64,000 bases of DNA from Scolanthus callimorphus (GCA_033964015.1 CM066924.1:9459077-9523076), one strand, 5' to 3'. Shown: positions 36,049 to 48,591, numbered from the stretch's first letter. Notes: generated by a model not told the origin, from the letters alone. Numbers and translations are program-made.

Positions 36049-39000
36049 CTGCAAAAATACCAAAATATTCAGCTATTATTTCACCTGGCTTGTCAAATAA
36101 ACCTCCCTCGTCTCCACAACCAAAAGTTGGTCAAAGGGCCCGTTTCTCGAACATTCAGGAATTCTCGGAACCCTCTAAACCTTTAGGAAGTTAGCAGCTC
36201 TGGTTATTGTTATCTTCTAGAACATCTTTTGCTATCTGTAGCTTATTGAGTGAGAAAATCTAGGAAACCAGCCTTTCCCGAAACCTTTTTATCTACCTTC
36301 CGAGTTTTTCGGATTTTCAGGTTTGAATAAGTTGAAAATTTTATACTTCAGAGTCATAAACGCTACAAATATCAACCAGCAAAGCATGAAATTTGTTCAG
36401 ATCTGACAAGCCTCGGTTGGTTAGAGATACAACAGATACCGAGTGTGTGATACTCACCAATAAGCGTCTCCACTGGATGTATGTGTAGGTTTCACGTGCG
36501 AATTCGTGATACTCACCAATAAGCATCTCGACTGTATGTATGTGTAGGTTTCACGTGCGAGTGCGCGATACTCACCAATAAGCGTCTCCACTGTATGTAT
36601 GTGTAGGTTTCACGTGCGAGTGCGCGATACTCACCAATAAGCGTCTCCACTGTATGTGTAGGTTTTACGTGCGAGTGGGTGATACTCACCAATAAGCATC
36701 TCGACTGTATGTATGTATGTGTAGGTTTCACGTGCGAGTGCGCGATACTCACCAATAAGCGTCCCTACTGTATGTGTAGGTTTTACGTGAGAGTGGGTGA
36801 TACTCACAAATAAGCATCTCGACTGTATGTGTAGGTTTTACGTGCGAGTGGGTGATACTCACTAATAAGCATCTCGACTGTATGTGTGTGTAGGTTTCAC
36901 GTGCGAGTGTGTGATACTCACCAATAAGCGTCTCTACTGTATGTGTAGGTTTCTCCTGCAGCTTCTCGTATGACATCGCCCTATAAGACACCTGGATAGC
37001 CAACAGGTTCTTCCTGTGGCATCCACATCACAATAGTTACATACTACGAATAAACCATCAACAATTAAAGTCGACGGCTAGCCTGAGAAACTATTACTTT
37101 ACTAGCTGATGCCCGTGAAAAATTCACGGAGTGTAAGGGGGAAAATTATTTTACTTAAAGTGTTCTCTGTTTAAAAAAACCGGGGAAAAAATCACTATGG
37201 CCATATGGATGTGGAAAGGGGTTCATGATTTCCCCCTTCCATAAACTGCTGGATTTACATTACTAATAACCTCCCATTAGCATGAGTAGCCCGTCCCACC
37301 ATGCCGAAATAAATGAAGTGAGGCCAAAGGATTTTTTCTGCACTGGTCTCCCTGATTTTGGTGCGACAAAATCACGCGTGTGTCCGTCTCTCAAATCGGT
37401 CAAAGAACCCGTGAAAATCGAAAGCGCAATTTGACTTCGGAATTGTTTGTATGTTTATCATATCTCAGTGAGGGGAGAGAAGAAACAGGTAAAGTAAAAA
37501 TAGTCTAAGGACTAATAAGTTTTTTAGTTTATATTATTTATATTTTTTCGGCTTTATCCCTCGCTTAAAAAATAGATTGAATTAGAACTTAGCCCAAACA
37601 AAGTGAATCTTTTCCATCAAAAACATGCCCACTGGAGGAATTTCCTCCTTCTCTTCGGGATTGTGTCCTTCGTTTTGCGATAGAGCCGTCAGGATTTATA
37701 CTTAGAGAATATTATTCGACTTTCACAGACTTTGCTTTGTAAATGTGTCATTTCGACTGAGCATGACTTAGCGCGTGCTCGGAGGAAAGCAAGGTAGTGT
37801 GTACGTTTGTTGAAACTTGAATGAAAATTTTTCTCAGCTCAAATCTTTCAAGTTAGAATTATCCCTGCACATTCCTGTATGTAATCTGTAAGAGAACCAT
37901 TTAGGTTTCAATGTCAATGGTGCTTTCGTCTCTGCGAACCGAGTTCTTTTTTAGTTTCTGTGTGAGAATTCAACATGGCGGCGATGGCGGCTTTAGAACT
38001 TAGCCCGAGGTGAATCTTTTCCAACAAAAATACGCCCATGGTCCAGATTTCCACCTTCCCTTCGGGTTTGCGAACTTCTTTTGGCGGAACAGCTTCAGGG
38101 CTCAGCGGAGCGAGTGTCGACACGATTTTCCTTACGGTATTAATATATAGACTAGCTGATGCCCCTGAAAAATCCACGGAGTGTAAGGGGGAAATTTATT
38201 TTACTTAAAGTGTTCTCTGTTTAAAAACGGGAAAAAAAATCACAATGGCCAAATGGATGTGGGGAGGGGTTCATGATTTCCCCCTTCCATAAACTGCTGG
38301 ATTTACATTACTAATAATCTCCCATCAGCATGAGTACCCCGTCCCACCATGCCGAAATAAATGAAGTGAGCCCAAAAGGATTTTTTTTTTGCACTGGTCT
38401 CCCTGATTGGTGCGACAAAATCACGCCTGTGTCCGTCTCTCAAATCGGTCAAAGAACCCGTGAAAATCGAAAGCGCAATTTGACTTCGGAATTGTTTGTA
38501 TGTTTATCATATCTCAGTGAGGGGAGAGAAGACTAACAGGTCAAGTAAAAATGGTCTAAAGTCTAAGAATTTTTTTAGTTTATATTATTTATATTTTTTC
38601 GGCTTTATCCCTCGCTTAAAAAATAGCTTGAATTAGAACTTAGCCCAAAGTGAATCTTTTGCAACAAAAACATGCCCACTGGAGGGATTTCCTCCTTCTA
38701 TTCGGGATTGTGTCCTTCGTTTTGCGATAGAGCCGTCAGGATTTATACTTAGAGATTTATACTTAGAGAATATTATTCATGACTTTCACGGACTTTGTTT
38801 TGTAAATGTGTCATTTCGACTTAGCATGACTTAGCGCGTGCTCCGAGGGAAGCAAGGTAGTGTGTACCTTTGTTGAAATTTGAATTAAAATTTTTCTCAG
38901 CTCAGATCTTTCAAGTTAGAATTATCCCTGCACATTCCTGTATGTAATCTGTAAGAGAAACATTTAGGTTTCAATGTCTTTGGTGCTTTCGGCTTCCGGA

Positions 39001-42000
39001 ACTGAGTTCTTTGTTAGTTTCTGTGGGAGATTTTCAACATGGCGGCGATGGCGGCTTTGTCCCTTAAGAAATCGCTTGAATTAGAACTTTGCCCAGGGTG
39101 AATCTTTTCCATCAAAAACACGCCTACGGTCCAGATTTCCAGCTTCTCTTCAGGTTTGCGAAAGTTCGGACACAATTTCTCTTACGGTATTATTGCCAAC
39201 GAGCAGCCGAGCCAAGAGGCGAGGCTGCGAGGCGGCAGCATTATAGAGCCGTGCGAGGATAGGACAAAAATTCTCGAGTTCAGAGTGGTGTAACCACTAG
39301 CCAATCAAAGTGCCAGGATTTTCAAGTGGTAACCAAATACTTGAACACTATCAGTTATCACAAGAGAAATCTACTATTTTCAGATCACGTTTATCACGTG
39401 CCATTCCCATGAGTATTCGTTATTGTTATTTCTATTTCTGCTTCGCACCGAAGGGTATATGAATATGGATGCATCCCAAACAAAGATTATTCAACAGAAG
39501 ATTATTCAAATGAGTGGCACATGATCTCAAATGGGAAAACATTACGCCAAAGGAAATCTATTGCGCTTGAAACAAAGGTCGATTTGTCAGACACGCATGC
39601 AGGAAAGACAACTCGTGGTCGTGCTCCAGTGAAGGCGATATACTCAGGAAAATACTGGATAACTATAAGCAATCATAATACAGATTTCGAAAACAGAGAT
39701 TTTGTATCCCTGTTTTCTTAACGAATATACCTTCTCGACCTGATCACCAGAAATCGATATGCATAATAGTCAAGATTCAAGGACAAGTTTGAACAACGTT
39801 ATTATTCAATTTATTCAGGCCACGTCCACACGTATCCGGATATTTTTCAATCCGAAGCATTTTCTTTCCGGATACGGCTCTATATCGTCCGCACGCATCC
39901 GGCGAATTCGCAGACAAATCCGGTCATCCGTATCAGAAAATATCGGATTCGACAGTCCACACGTATCCGAAATGTTAACAGATTCAAACATTTTGTCTGC
40001 TTCATAACACACGCACCATATTCTGTTTGCTTGTTGTCAGTACAACAAAAATCCTTTATGCACAAATTGTGTTTCCAGAGAAACTTTAAAAAGTAGCCAG
40101 TACCTATACCAACCTTTGATCTGCAACACTGAGGTTGTATTTCCTTTGCACATGTTTGGCCACCATGTCATTTGGGAACAAAGATGTGGAGAGTTGGTAC
40201 GAATAGACAGTTTGCGAGCACGGTGGCCGGCAGTCACAACTAGCTGGCATTACACTCTTGCCTGCAAGAGAACATTTACTGTTCATTTTGTGAGATATAG
40301 AAGTGACTTTTTACTGTAAACTGCGTTTAAACACGAGGTTCCGGTATAAAAGGAGCGAGCCCCCCACATTTATGACGTCAGCTGTTACTCACAGCTGTCG
40401 TATCTCTGTGGCGTGAAATTCAAAATTTGTATTCAAAACGCGAGTTTTTGAAGAAATAAATATGAACTATTTGCTTTCCAAACTGTTACCTTTTTAGTTG
40501 CTGCAAAATAAGTTTTATTACAACCGGTTTGGCTCAGATGAAAGCTTTTCGTGAGAAATAGGATCGAAATATTCTGAATCGCGAAATTCAAAATGTGAAT
40601 TGAAAGCGTTAGTAAACCCACATCAAATAACCAATTATTCGGTATTCTACAAGGAGTTACTTTGACATTTATTCAAAAAGAATGTTATTTAAACTTGTTA
40701 GGGTGCCTTATAAAAGTACTTTTGCCGGAGACTTTCTGTTGAGTTTGCTGCAACGTTCTTATCATATACTTCATAAGTATTTTGTGCGAGGAGCCCACGT
40801 TACTATCACGTTCGCCAAAAAAGGAGGCACTTTTGCAATCTTCTATCAAACAAGGCGATTTCCTTTGCACAGGGAATTTCTACAGAAACCCATCCATGGG
40901 GAAAGCTGACGTACACGCATGGGAAGTGTTCGGAATTCACATGAATAGCCATGGGAAATCCGAACACTTCCCATGCTTCTGCCATCGGAAATTCAGCTTT
41001 TCCCATGGATTGGTTTCTGCAGAAATTCCCTGTGTTGATGAAACATTAGCATTCATTTGATACGGTTGACCTCCCTTACACCCTCCCCCTCCCTGCACCG
41101 GCTTTTTGCTTACCCCTATTCAGGTGAAATTTCATGGATACTAGATCCTAACAAGAGCATCATGTGTGTGTGTACTACTTACATATTCTCAGAACACACG
41201 AGGCGTCAGTATTTGTGCATACTCTTTCACTTGTCACATCTGTGAACAAGAAAATCTTTAGGAAAAAGACATTTTCAAAAAAATTGGTATGAATTTACCA
41301 AGACTCACTTGGAAAGCCTGTGAGCCTACAAGCACATTCTCGCACCACCATGTAGTTAAAACAGTCAAAAAGGCAGCCGTTGACTGTGTAGGTCGGGTAT
41401 GCAGTAAGATTTTTCTTGCTGCAGTTTGTCTTGTACGGCCATTCGAGAAATGTCCCCTGAAACAAAGCGCCGTCTTTAGGGTGCGATTATTAACTGGGGG
41501 ATGACCGGTAAATTACAGGGTTGGCCTTGCGTTTTTAACTCCTATGGTCATCAATATCGTGGGGCTTCCATGACAAGGAGCACGCAACTCGAGATGATTA
41601 TACTTTCTCATATTCATTAACAATTCATCAAGTTCATAACCGTGGAGGAGCTCGCAGTCTTAATTTGCATAGAATTTTGAGATTTTATTCCTTCGTTTTC
41701 TCAGCATTAAATCATTCGTTTGAAAAGTAATTCAGACAAGGCTTTGCCTCATTTTTTTCAACCCACTTCTCAGTGTTTGGAAATCCAGCTGGTGAAACAC
41801 TCTCTCTCGTGTTTGATATATTACTTGAAACACTCGACATCAATGTAACAATGCATTGCTATTTTTATTTTACTTCCAATCAGCAAAACAAACAGACTGT
41901 TACAATAACATTTTGTTGTAAAAATTACAAACAGTCATCTGACCCTTGTTTCCTTGCAAATCTAAAGAAATTCCTTCTCTCAACCCGTTGATCTATCACC

Positions 42001-43410
42001 GAAATGATCGAAATCGCGATGGATCGGCCTTTTGAATTGAACAGTCTCAATACAAGATGAGTTGTGGAGATTGTTGACCGATAAACATATTCAGGATTCT
42101 ATATTCATTTCCTTGCTGAGACTGGTCAGTCAGTAAATATTGTTTTTAGGAATGCTGAGACGATTCAAAGTGGCGGATCCAGAAATAAGGGAAGGGAGAG
42201 GCACATCGCCGAAGGAGGGGACACCGTTATATAAAACATATGACAAAAGATAATCTTACATCATTTGCTCGCATATTTCACTTGTAAGGGGGGAGCACCG
42301 ATACCCCTGGCCCCTCCCCTATATATATCCGCTAGTGAGCCAGCAGCCTACTTTTTTCAACGTGCTGGTCTGTTAAGTTTTTTCCTCCAAGCTGCAGAGA
42401 GGTCTCTAGCTTGAAGTACAAATCCCTTCTATTCATTTTAATGCATTGTTAGACCTCGTCTCGTGTTTCTTATACATGTATAATCTTAGTACTGTAGGAC
42501 CTGTGGTCCCTTGTTTAGGAGATACTCACTTGTCTCTGTTTGATTGAGACGACCGCTAAAGAACCTGGAGAAACAACAAAGCCTTCGTTAAAGCCCATGA
42601 ATGTCCCTTGATCGTGAATGTTGAATCGTATTCCTTCTGTGAAAGATTTGCCCCAAGTCTGCTCACTTAAATTTGCATTTAGAATAAGCTCCAGTGTTCC
42701 TAGCTGGAAAAGGTACTTGAATTGTCCAGATCCCTCGCTGTCGGTAATATTATTGTTGAAGGAAAACATTTTCCAGTGTCAGAAAGATGTTCGGAAAAGG
42801 AAGCCTCGCTGCATTCTTGTTCGCCATATTTGCATCTTAGCAAAATCTCTTTGAGCGTCGCTCCATAAACAGAATGGAATCGATCGCTTATCGCCCCTGA
42901 CGAGGTTTGTATAATTCTTGACCAATCGCTATAGTTCGCATTTTTGCAATCAAATTCATCCGAGCGGAAAATGGTTACTCCTGCACATAACAGGAACCGA
43001 CCACATGTAAGATTATGCCTCTCTCGAAATAATTTTGATCTTTTGCAGACGTCTAAGTTTAATCCTAGCCTTTCGAAGTCCGGATGGTCGTCCGGCAACT
43101 CGATTTTGCTTCGCATAAAAATGTTTATTGGACAGAATGTGACGGCAGGAAACTTTAAGGCTCCGTACTCGGGGAACTCTTCACTGACCACGGTAGTGTG
43201 AGGGAAAGTGAGGTAATTTGCAAAAGAGAAAACTGCACATTTGAACATCACCCCGGTGGAAACAAGAAGGAAAAATAACCAGATGAATTTACGTGTTGTG
43301 CTCTTGGAATCTGCGACTCTATGCACGCCATGAAGAGTTGTGTTACAGCAGAACTCTTTCAACACATTCGCATTTGATTGGCGTTCCTTAGTATTTTCTT
43401 GTTTCGCCAT
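35909..43410 (-). CDS. DEG/ENaC (amiloride-sensitive/acid-sensing type) sodium channel, 5 exons
   Basis: Exons in transcript order: 43410-42530, 41456-41309, 40261-40114, 37013-36922, 36048-35909 (TAA). With one extra base for a single apparent frameshift the sum is 470 codons, 469 residues. Hallmarks in order: His-Gly motif TTLHGVHRV near residue 27; transmembrane helix 1 at about 42-62; FPAVTFCPINIFMRSK after it; GKCF then FNNN at the finger/palm region; IHDQG; the cysteine-rich GCLFDCFNYMVV and ECACRL; CDCRPPCSQTVYSYQLS; and transmembrane helix 2, GGNLGLMLGCSWLTVAEIIE, with GCS as the GxS selectivity filter. The family forms trimeric, voltage-insensitive sodium channels gated by peptides, acid or force. 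The start ATG has a good context (aagATGG). Length is near the lower end for the family. Confidence 0.93.
36445..36935 (-). repeat. Minisatellite E, about 57-base unit, about 9 copies, spanning DEG/ENaC exon 4 donor
   Basis: Minus-strand unit: CCTACACATACAGTGGAGAC, GCTTATTG|gtgagtatc, then GCACTCGCACGTGAAA. The true exon end is the first copy in transcript order. Confidence 0.93.
36922..37013 (-). CDS. DEG/ENaC exon 4: pre-TM2 beta strands
   Basis: Completes Arg, then KNLLAIQVSYRAMSYEKLQE and THTVETLI, matching the palm region before TM2. Its 3' end and donor (CTTATTG, gtgagtatc) are the unit of the minisatellite that follows in the intron. Confidence 0.88.
37102..38151 (-). mobile_element. 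Non-autonomous Helitron 3 (family 1)
   Basis: Same ends as Helitron 2, 3' CTAG followed by T at 37101. Lies in DEG/ENaC intron 3. Confidence 0.8.
38152..39193 (-). mobile_element. Non-autonomous Helitron 4 (family 1), tandem with copy 3
   Basis: Head-to-tail join at 38151/38152 (TATATAGACTAGCTGATGCC on plus). Its 5' end near 39,193 lacks the clean TC terminus. Confidence 0.75.
39378..39560. mobile_element. Diverged relative of the 2,042-2,299 MITE
   Basis: Shares TATCACGTGCCATTCCC, GAAGGGTATATGAA and CATTACGCCAAAGG with that element. Confidence 0.6.
40114..40261 (-). CDS. DEG/ENaC exon 3: CDC-PPC region
   Basis: SKSVMPASCDCRPPCSQTVY then SYQLSTSLFPND. Acceptor ttgcag; donor gttggt after CAAAG, ending with two bases of an Arg codon. 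Confidence 0.88.
40868..41034. mobile_element. Hairpin MITE in DEG/ENaC intron 2
   Basis: CACAGGGAATTTCTACAGAA is inverted at the other end; nearly complete 167-base palindrome. Confidence 0.75.
41309..41456 (-). CDS. DEG/ENaC exon 2: cysteine-rich extracellular region
   Basis: GTFLEWPYKTNCSKKN then YTVNGCLFDCFNYMVV and ECACRLTGFP; tcag acceptor and gtgagt donor; ends in phase 1. Confidence 0.9.
42530..43410 (-). CDS. DEG/ENaC exon 1: N-terminus, TM1 and extracellular region
   Basis: Starts MAKQENTKERQ. Frame is open to GKCF at about 42,770, then continues one base out of frame as SFNNNITDSEG to SIKQRQ before a gtgagt donor. The missing base falls in a T/C run at about 42,759-42,768, inside the conserved GKCF.FN motif. 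Everything after it is intact. Confidence 0.9.
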
Positions 43411-44380
43411 CTTTTCGTACCTTTCAGATCCCCCTACGCAAATGTCAGAGCTAGCATTTTAAACAAGAAATGATATGGATTTTAATAACTTTATATGAAA
43501 TTTAATGCCATACAATTGCCCTTTGTTCCTTAGCAAACTGACTACCACAAGCGCTACTTTTACATACTAAAACTGGCAGCTCTGAGAAAAATAATGTTTT
43601 CTCTCATGTTCAAGCAATCTCACACATTTCAGCATATCTAGATAGCTAAAAGTTTAGTCATGATTGCAATTTCAAAGTGAGCACGATCAATGCTAGCAGA
43701 TTATTAATCAAGGTTTTAAGCTATTCAAGCAAGCAGGTTTATACAGCTGTTTGAAGGACGGTCTACCAAAAATTAGAATAAAGCAAATAATTCCGTTATC
43801 AAGTTAAGATCATATTAAAATGGCCTTAAAAACCTACCAGCACTTCTTTAATGTCATTCTGTTTCGTTATGCAGTCAGACGCATGTTCTTTACTATATAC
43901 ACACACTGAGGCATATAAGCACGGTTTAGCTATATCGTAAGGACCATTAGAAAAACGATGGGAACTTTCAAAGATGAAATTTTATATATTTTTGAACATC
44001 CAATTAGAAATATATATAATTTTTACACTGGCTGTCTCGGCAAGACTTTTTTTGGACAGGGTACAGGTTTAGTCTATAAAGCATTTGTACGTTCTTTATG
44101 TATTACCGATGTCATAGTAACATTTAGTAGTAATTCTCATGTGCAGAATGTAGAAGTTAGGTATATAAGATTTTAAAAAGGATACTAAGGTGGCCCATAA
44201 GGAACAATTGAGCAATACAAGCGGGCGATCTGAGGGTGTTTTGCTTGCAAACTTTTTGTGTCGCGATTAAAAAATAAGCGATTTTGAATCGGGCGATATG
44301 GACGATCGCCAATTTCAAAATGGGCGTAATCGGCAATATTTAATTAACTGCGCATGCGCGAGTGTTCCATGTGTGCGGAC

Positions 44381-44599
44381 ATTCTCGTACCCAGAGCTCC
44401 CCGGCTCGTCTTCTCGTAGGGGAGGCTCTGGGGACATCCATTTGAGGGCCGTCGCTGATTGGTTCATTTTGAGCGTTGGAGCATGCGCTGATAGGTCGTT
44501 CTCCCAGCGGCTCTGTATTAAATCTCGCGCATGCGTCAGTGGCTGTCACCAGAGCCTCCCCCGCGAGGAGACGAGCCGGGGAGCTCTGGGTTCGAGAAT
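44381..44599. mobile_element. Foldback MITE with probable 9-base duplication
   Basis: Arms of about 55 bases (ATTCTCGTACCCAGAGCTCC). Flanks TGTGCGGAC and TGTGCAGAC are near-identical. Confidence 0.7.
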
Positions 44600-44862
44600 G
44601 GTGTGCAGACAGAATTACAAGCTTTCTGCTTGTAATCGTTGTTTTTAATAGCGGTTGTGTAGTGGCAAGGGGGGTGCAACTGCATGGTCACGTGGTATGA
44701 CGTCATCGATGATGTCATCATTAAAGAAAAATAGTATATCTCGGGAAGGGATGAACCTCAGACAACCAAACATGGGTGAAGTTGTCTAAGAGGCAAGGGC
44801 TTGGTCGTGTGGTATGACGTCATCGATGACGTCATCACAGGAGAAAAAGAATATATCTCCAT

Positions 44863-45013
44863 GGCCGTAGCTAGAAATTTTTGACTGGGGGGGGGGGGGA
44901 GGCCTTGGTCATTCTTTGTTTTTGCTGGGGGGCAAGCAGGTTTTTCCCCACGTTTTTTACTTCGCTGGGGGAGCAACTGCCCCCTCTGTCCCTATGCTAG
45001 CTACGGCCCTGAT
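44863..45013. mobile_element. Foldback element with G/C runs
   Basis: GGCCGTAGCTAG and CTAGCTACGGCC form inverted ends around GGGGGG-rich sequence. Confidence 0.7.
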
Positions 45014-45285
45014 CTCGGGAAGGGATTAGCCTCAGACAATCAACCAAATCTTTTTGTTTCAGTAACACATAATAAAAATATGTAACCGGGAGCTCCGCTT
45101 TTACAACATACATACATACATGTTGCGTGATTAATTCTTGCTACGTTGCGTGATATCATGACATCCCCCTTTCCATGATTAATTTCAACAATAATTATAA
45201 AATCGTCACTTGCTAAAATAAAACTGTAACATGCTAAAATAATGTTCAACTTATGAGTTCGTTTGTGATTCTAGTATCTATCAAT

Positions 45286-45830
45286 CTACACAAATCTGTC
45301 TGGTGGTCTAACGATCCTTCCGCTGTGCGTCACAGTCATACCAGCAGGCTTGTCACTGGCGAGGTTGTCGGTCGCTACCGCTGGCTCTGAGTTGATACTG
45401 CGTGGCTGCATGGCATCACTGTTGTTGCTGGATTGAGTTGTTGGAGGGATGCTTCTGATGTGTAGCCTGTTGCGCCTAAGCTCTCCTCCTGTAGGTGTTT
45501 CCAGACGATATGATCGTGGTACGTAAGTAAGCTTCTCTGTGATCACTGCAGGTTTCCATGTTTTCGTCTTGTGGTCTTGTAGCGTCACAGGTTGTCCTAC
45601 GTGTAATGGCAGTAACGGTTTTACATGTCGGTCGTAGTAGAATTTCTGAACATCCTGTCGGTATTTGAGTCGGTCTATGACGTCGTCACTGTCGGTTTGT
45701 CGCTGTATTGCACGTGGTAGGTTATCTTGTACTTTCCTACCTAGGAGTAACTCGGCTGGTGATGGTAACTTGCTGTCGATTGGTGTAGCGCGTAGACACA
45801 GAAGTGCAATGTTCAGGTCTGTGTTGTTCT
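45286..45830 (-). pseudogene. Retroelement integrase C-terminal region
   Basis: Continues integrase in a different frame after an A-rich run: KFYYDRHVKPLLPLHVGQPV, then a chromodomain-less basic tail ending IVRPPDRFV and stop. Assigned by position and similarity to Gypsy pol ends. Confidence 0.7.
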
Positions 45831-46118
45831 CTTTTGCTTTTTGAGAGCGTTCTCCACTAGCTTGACTTGGCTCTCAATGAACCCGTTGCTGCGCGAATGC
45901 TTGGATGAACTTGGTATATGCTGGAATCCGTACTCCTTCGCAAATTCTTCAAACTCTTCACTCGTGTATTGTGATCCACTGTCAGATCTAACGACAGCAG
46001 GAATTCCGTGTTCGCCAAACACCTGTTTCATGGCGTCAATTACAGATTTGCTCTTGCAGTTTACCTGGGGCATCTTCCTCACGAATGGGTACTTAGAGTA
46101 ATAGTCGGAGATAAGCAA
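45813..46118 (-). pseudogene. Retroelement integrase core fragment
   Basis: Contains DYYSKYPFVRKM, VRSDSGSQYTSEEFEEFA and SNGFIESQVKLVENAL, the D...D...E catalytic pattern of retroelement integrases. The frame breaks at both ends. Confidence 0.85.
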
Positions 46119-46261
46119 GAACTCCGCGTTGTCGATATGGAAGAGATCTGATGCGATGGTATGCCATGGGCACGGTGGTACTTCTGGAGGCTCTTTGCAT
46201 TGAGCAGGTTGGTATTTCTGACATGTAGGACAAGACTGGGTGAGTTTATCTATGTCCTGGT

Positions 46262-47650
46262 TTAAATTTTTTCAGAAGACGGATGCTCTTGCACGCAGTT
46301 TTGTCTCTCTGCTCCTTGGTGGGCGGAGTGTAGCTTTGTAAGAATCTCATCCTGGAGAGCTGATGGAATTATGATGCGTTGCCCTTTCATCAAGATTCCG
46401 TCGTCAATAGAAATTTCGTCCCGGTATGACCAATAGGCTTTGGCTGTGGGTGGGACTTGCTGGATGGTGGTCGGCCAGCCTTCGTACACGATCTTCTTAA
46501 GTGCATTCAGCTCCTCGTCCGTGCTTGTCAGGTTTGTTATCCGATAGATCATGTCGTCGCTGAATTGCGGGCAGACTTCGTGGATCTGCACGTCCATGTT
46601 ATCGATGGGACGCTTGTCTTCGGGCGATAATCTGGACAAGGCGTCGGCTATCAACATGTCCTTTCCAGGAAGGTACTTGATCTTGATGTCATATGGCTGC
46701 AGTCTCAGCAGCATCCTTTGTAGACGAGGTGGCGCTGCTGTTAGGTGCTTCAGATGAATGCTTTCCAAAGGCTTGTGGTCGCTCTGGACAGTAAATGGGC
46801 GGCCAAACAGGTAAGTATGGAAACGTTCGTATCCATATACCACAGCCAGCAGCTCGCGTTCGATATTAGCATATCGTGTCTCGGCCTCTGTTAACGACTT
46901 ACTTGCGAACGCGACAGGTTTACCATCTTGGAGTAGCGCTGCCCCAAGGCCTTTTGTCGAGGCGTCAACTTGTAGGGTCACTTCCTTTTCGAAGTATGTG
47001 AGTGTCACCTCCTCGCTGATCGAGTGTTTTATGCGGTCAAATGCTACTTGGTAATCAGCGTTCCAGTCGAATGTGCTTTCGTCTTTCAGTAGATCTCGGA
47101 GTGGCGCTGTAAGGGAACTTAGGTTAGGTATGAATGGACTCATGTATGTGGCGAGACCAAGGAAAGTTTGGAGCTCACGGCGGTCTGATGGACTTTCCAT
47201 GTGCTTGAGTGCCGATACTTTCGCCGGGTCTGGTTTGACACCATCTTCTCCGCAGATAACTCCAAAGAACTTTATTTGCCTTTGCTTGATATAGCACTTG
47301 TCAAGGTTTAGCTTGAGACCTGTCTGTAGGCATCGTGAGATCATTCCTTGTAGGTTTTTGTCGTGTTCCTCAGTGGTCTTTCCAAATACGACGATGTCGT
47401 CAGCGATTCCCACGGTGCCTTCGCAGCCTTCGAAGGTCTGATCAATCTTGGCCTGGAACAAGTCTTGTGACATGCGCAAACCGAACGGCATTCGTAAATA
47501 TCTGAACCTGCCGAGGGGCGAATTGAATGTCGTGAGGTAACTGGATTCTTCGTCGAGGTCAACATTCCAGTATCCGCTTCGCGCATCTAAGATTGAGAAG
47601 TATTTCGCTCCGCTAAGCTTGGGGAGTATCTCTTCTAATGTCGGTGTCAC
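46262..47650 (-). pseudogene. Retroelement reverse transcriptase and RNase H fragment
   Basis: Open for 462 codons. RT motifs LDARSGYWNVDLDE, RMPFGLRMSQDLFQ and the catalytic ADD box in GIADDIVVFGK are seen, followed by RNase H motifs (TLQVDASTKGLGAALLQ, ERELLAVVYG, SDHKPLE, DALSRL). The open frame ends in the integrase zinc-finger start (KLHSAHQGAE). The RT N-terminus lies in another frame at 47,677-47,865. RNA-to-DNA copying is the family role; this copy is broken. Confidence 0.88.
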
Positions 47651-47676
47651 GTGATGGTCACGCTTTATTGCTGCGT

Positions 47677-47865
47677 TTAGATCTTTGGGGGAAGAAGTTT
47701 TCCGTTCGACTTCCTTCTATAAACAAGGCTGTTTACCCAAGCTGTGGGCTCGTCTTCGCGCACTTTCTTGATAATGTCTTGCTTGACCATGTCATCCAGT
47801 TCTTGCTTGATGTCCTCTTTCAGACTGATGGGAACTCTCCGTGGGGCGTGGATGGCAGGCGTCAC
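47677..47865 (-). pseudogene. Retroelement reverse transcriptase N-terminal fragment
   Basis: HAPRRVPISLKEDIKQELDD and WVNSLVYRRKSNGKL are the Gypsy RT entry motifs. Out of frame with the main RT block. Confidence 0.8.
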
Positions 47866-48079
47866 GTCAGGGTCGAGAGTAATGTGGTATTTACCCTGGA
47901 ACTTTCCAATGCCGTCAAAGCACTGCGGGTATTGCTTGATTAGATGCTCGCGATATCGTACGGGTTCTGGCGAGGAGTTTGGGCGACTTTGGCGACTGGC
48001 GGGTCAGCAGTTTCTGCTGTTTTTTCAATGGCGCAATTAAGTGTTATCAGGCTGAGCTCTAGCGCTGATGGAAGGCCTA

Positions 48080-48345
48080 TTATTGCTCGTCCGGGTGCGT
48101 CGGTGACGTAAAAACGTGCGCTTGTGGACTTGATTTGTGCGTGCATTGTAACTCACAAATTCCAAACTGCGCTATGTGAGATCCACCATATGCGGTTAGT
48201 GTTGTGTTTGATTTAGTGAGTGCACCTGGCTTAGGGTACCCGTCAGCTCCTATGTGTTGTGAGAACATTGCTTTATAAATTCTCAACGGAAGAATGTTCG
48301 CTTGCGCACCTGTGTCAAGCTTTGCCTTGAGTCGCGCATCCTGTC
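48080..48345 (-). pseudogene. Retroelement aspartic protease fragment
   Basis: LDTGAQANILPLRIYKAMF carries the DTGA active-site motif. Confidence 0.75.
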
Positions 48346-48585
48346 GATTGCTCGCTCTCGGTAGTGTTACGCCTAGTGTTACAAGGGCTTCATTTTTGGG
48401 ACTGCCTCCCGACTGCTTTGGGTCTATGGAGTTTATATTGATAGTCTCAAATAACAGGGAATCTCTGCTTCAGACTTTTTGGAGAACCGGATGATTTTTC
48501 GTGAGAGTTTTCGCATAGAGTTTTGAACTGTTTGAAAAACCATACACAAAAAAGGAAGGAACGGAAGGAATACGTTTTTATACTC

Positions 48586-48591
48586 TTTATT
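48586..48591 (-). terminator. GTF2A1: Likely polyadenylation signal of the TFIIA gene
   Basis: AATAAA on the minus strand about 470 bases after the stop codon, just before the retroelement remnant. Confidence 0.45.

Larger units (their letters stand above)
45283..48520 (-). mobile_element. Decayed Gypsy/Ty3-type LTR retrotransposon
   Basis: Protease, reverse transcriptase, RNase H and integrase remnants occur in pol order on the minus strand, interrupted by several frameshifts. No long terminal repeats or gag could be identified, so outer limits are approximate. It lies between the DEG/ENaC and TFIIA genes. Confidence 0.85.

Noticed and set aside
36513..37003. Repetitive minus-strand frames as a novel repeat protein
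   Set aside because: They begin in DEG/ENaC exon 4 and run into its donor-derived minisatellite; kept only as a possible read-through product.
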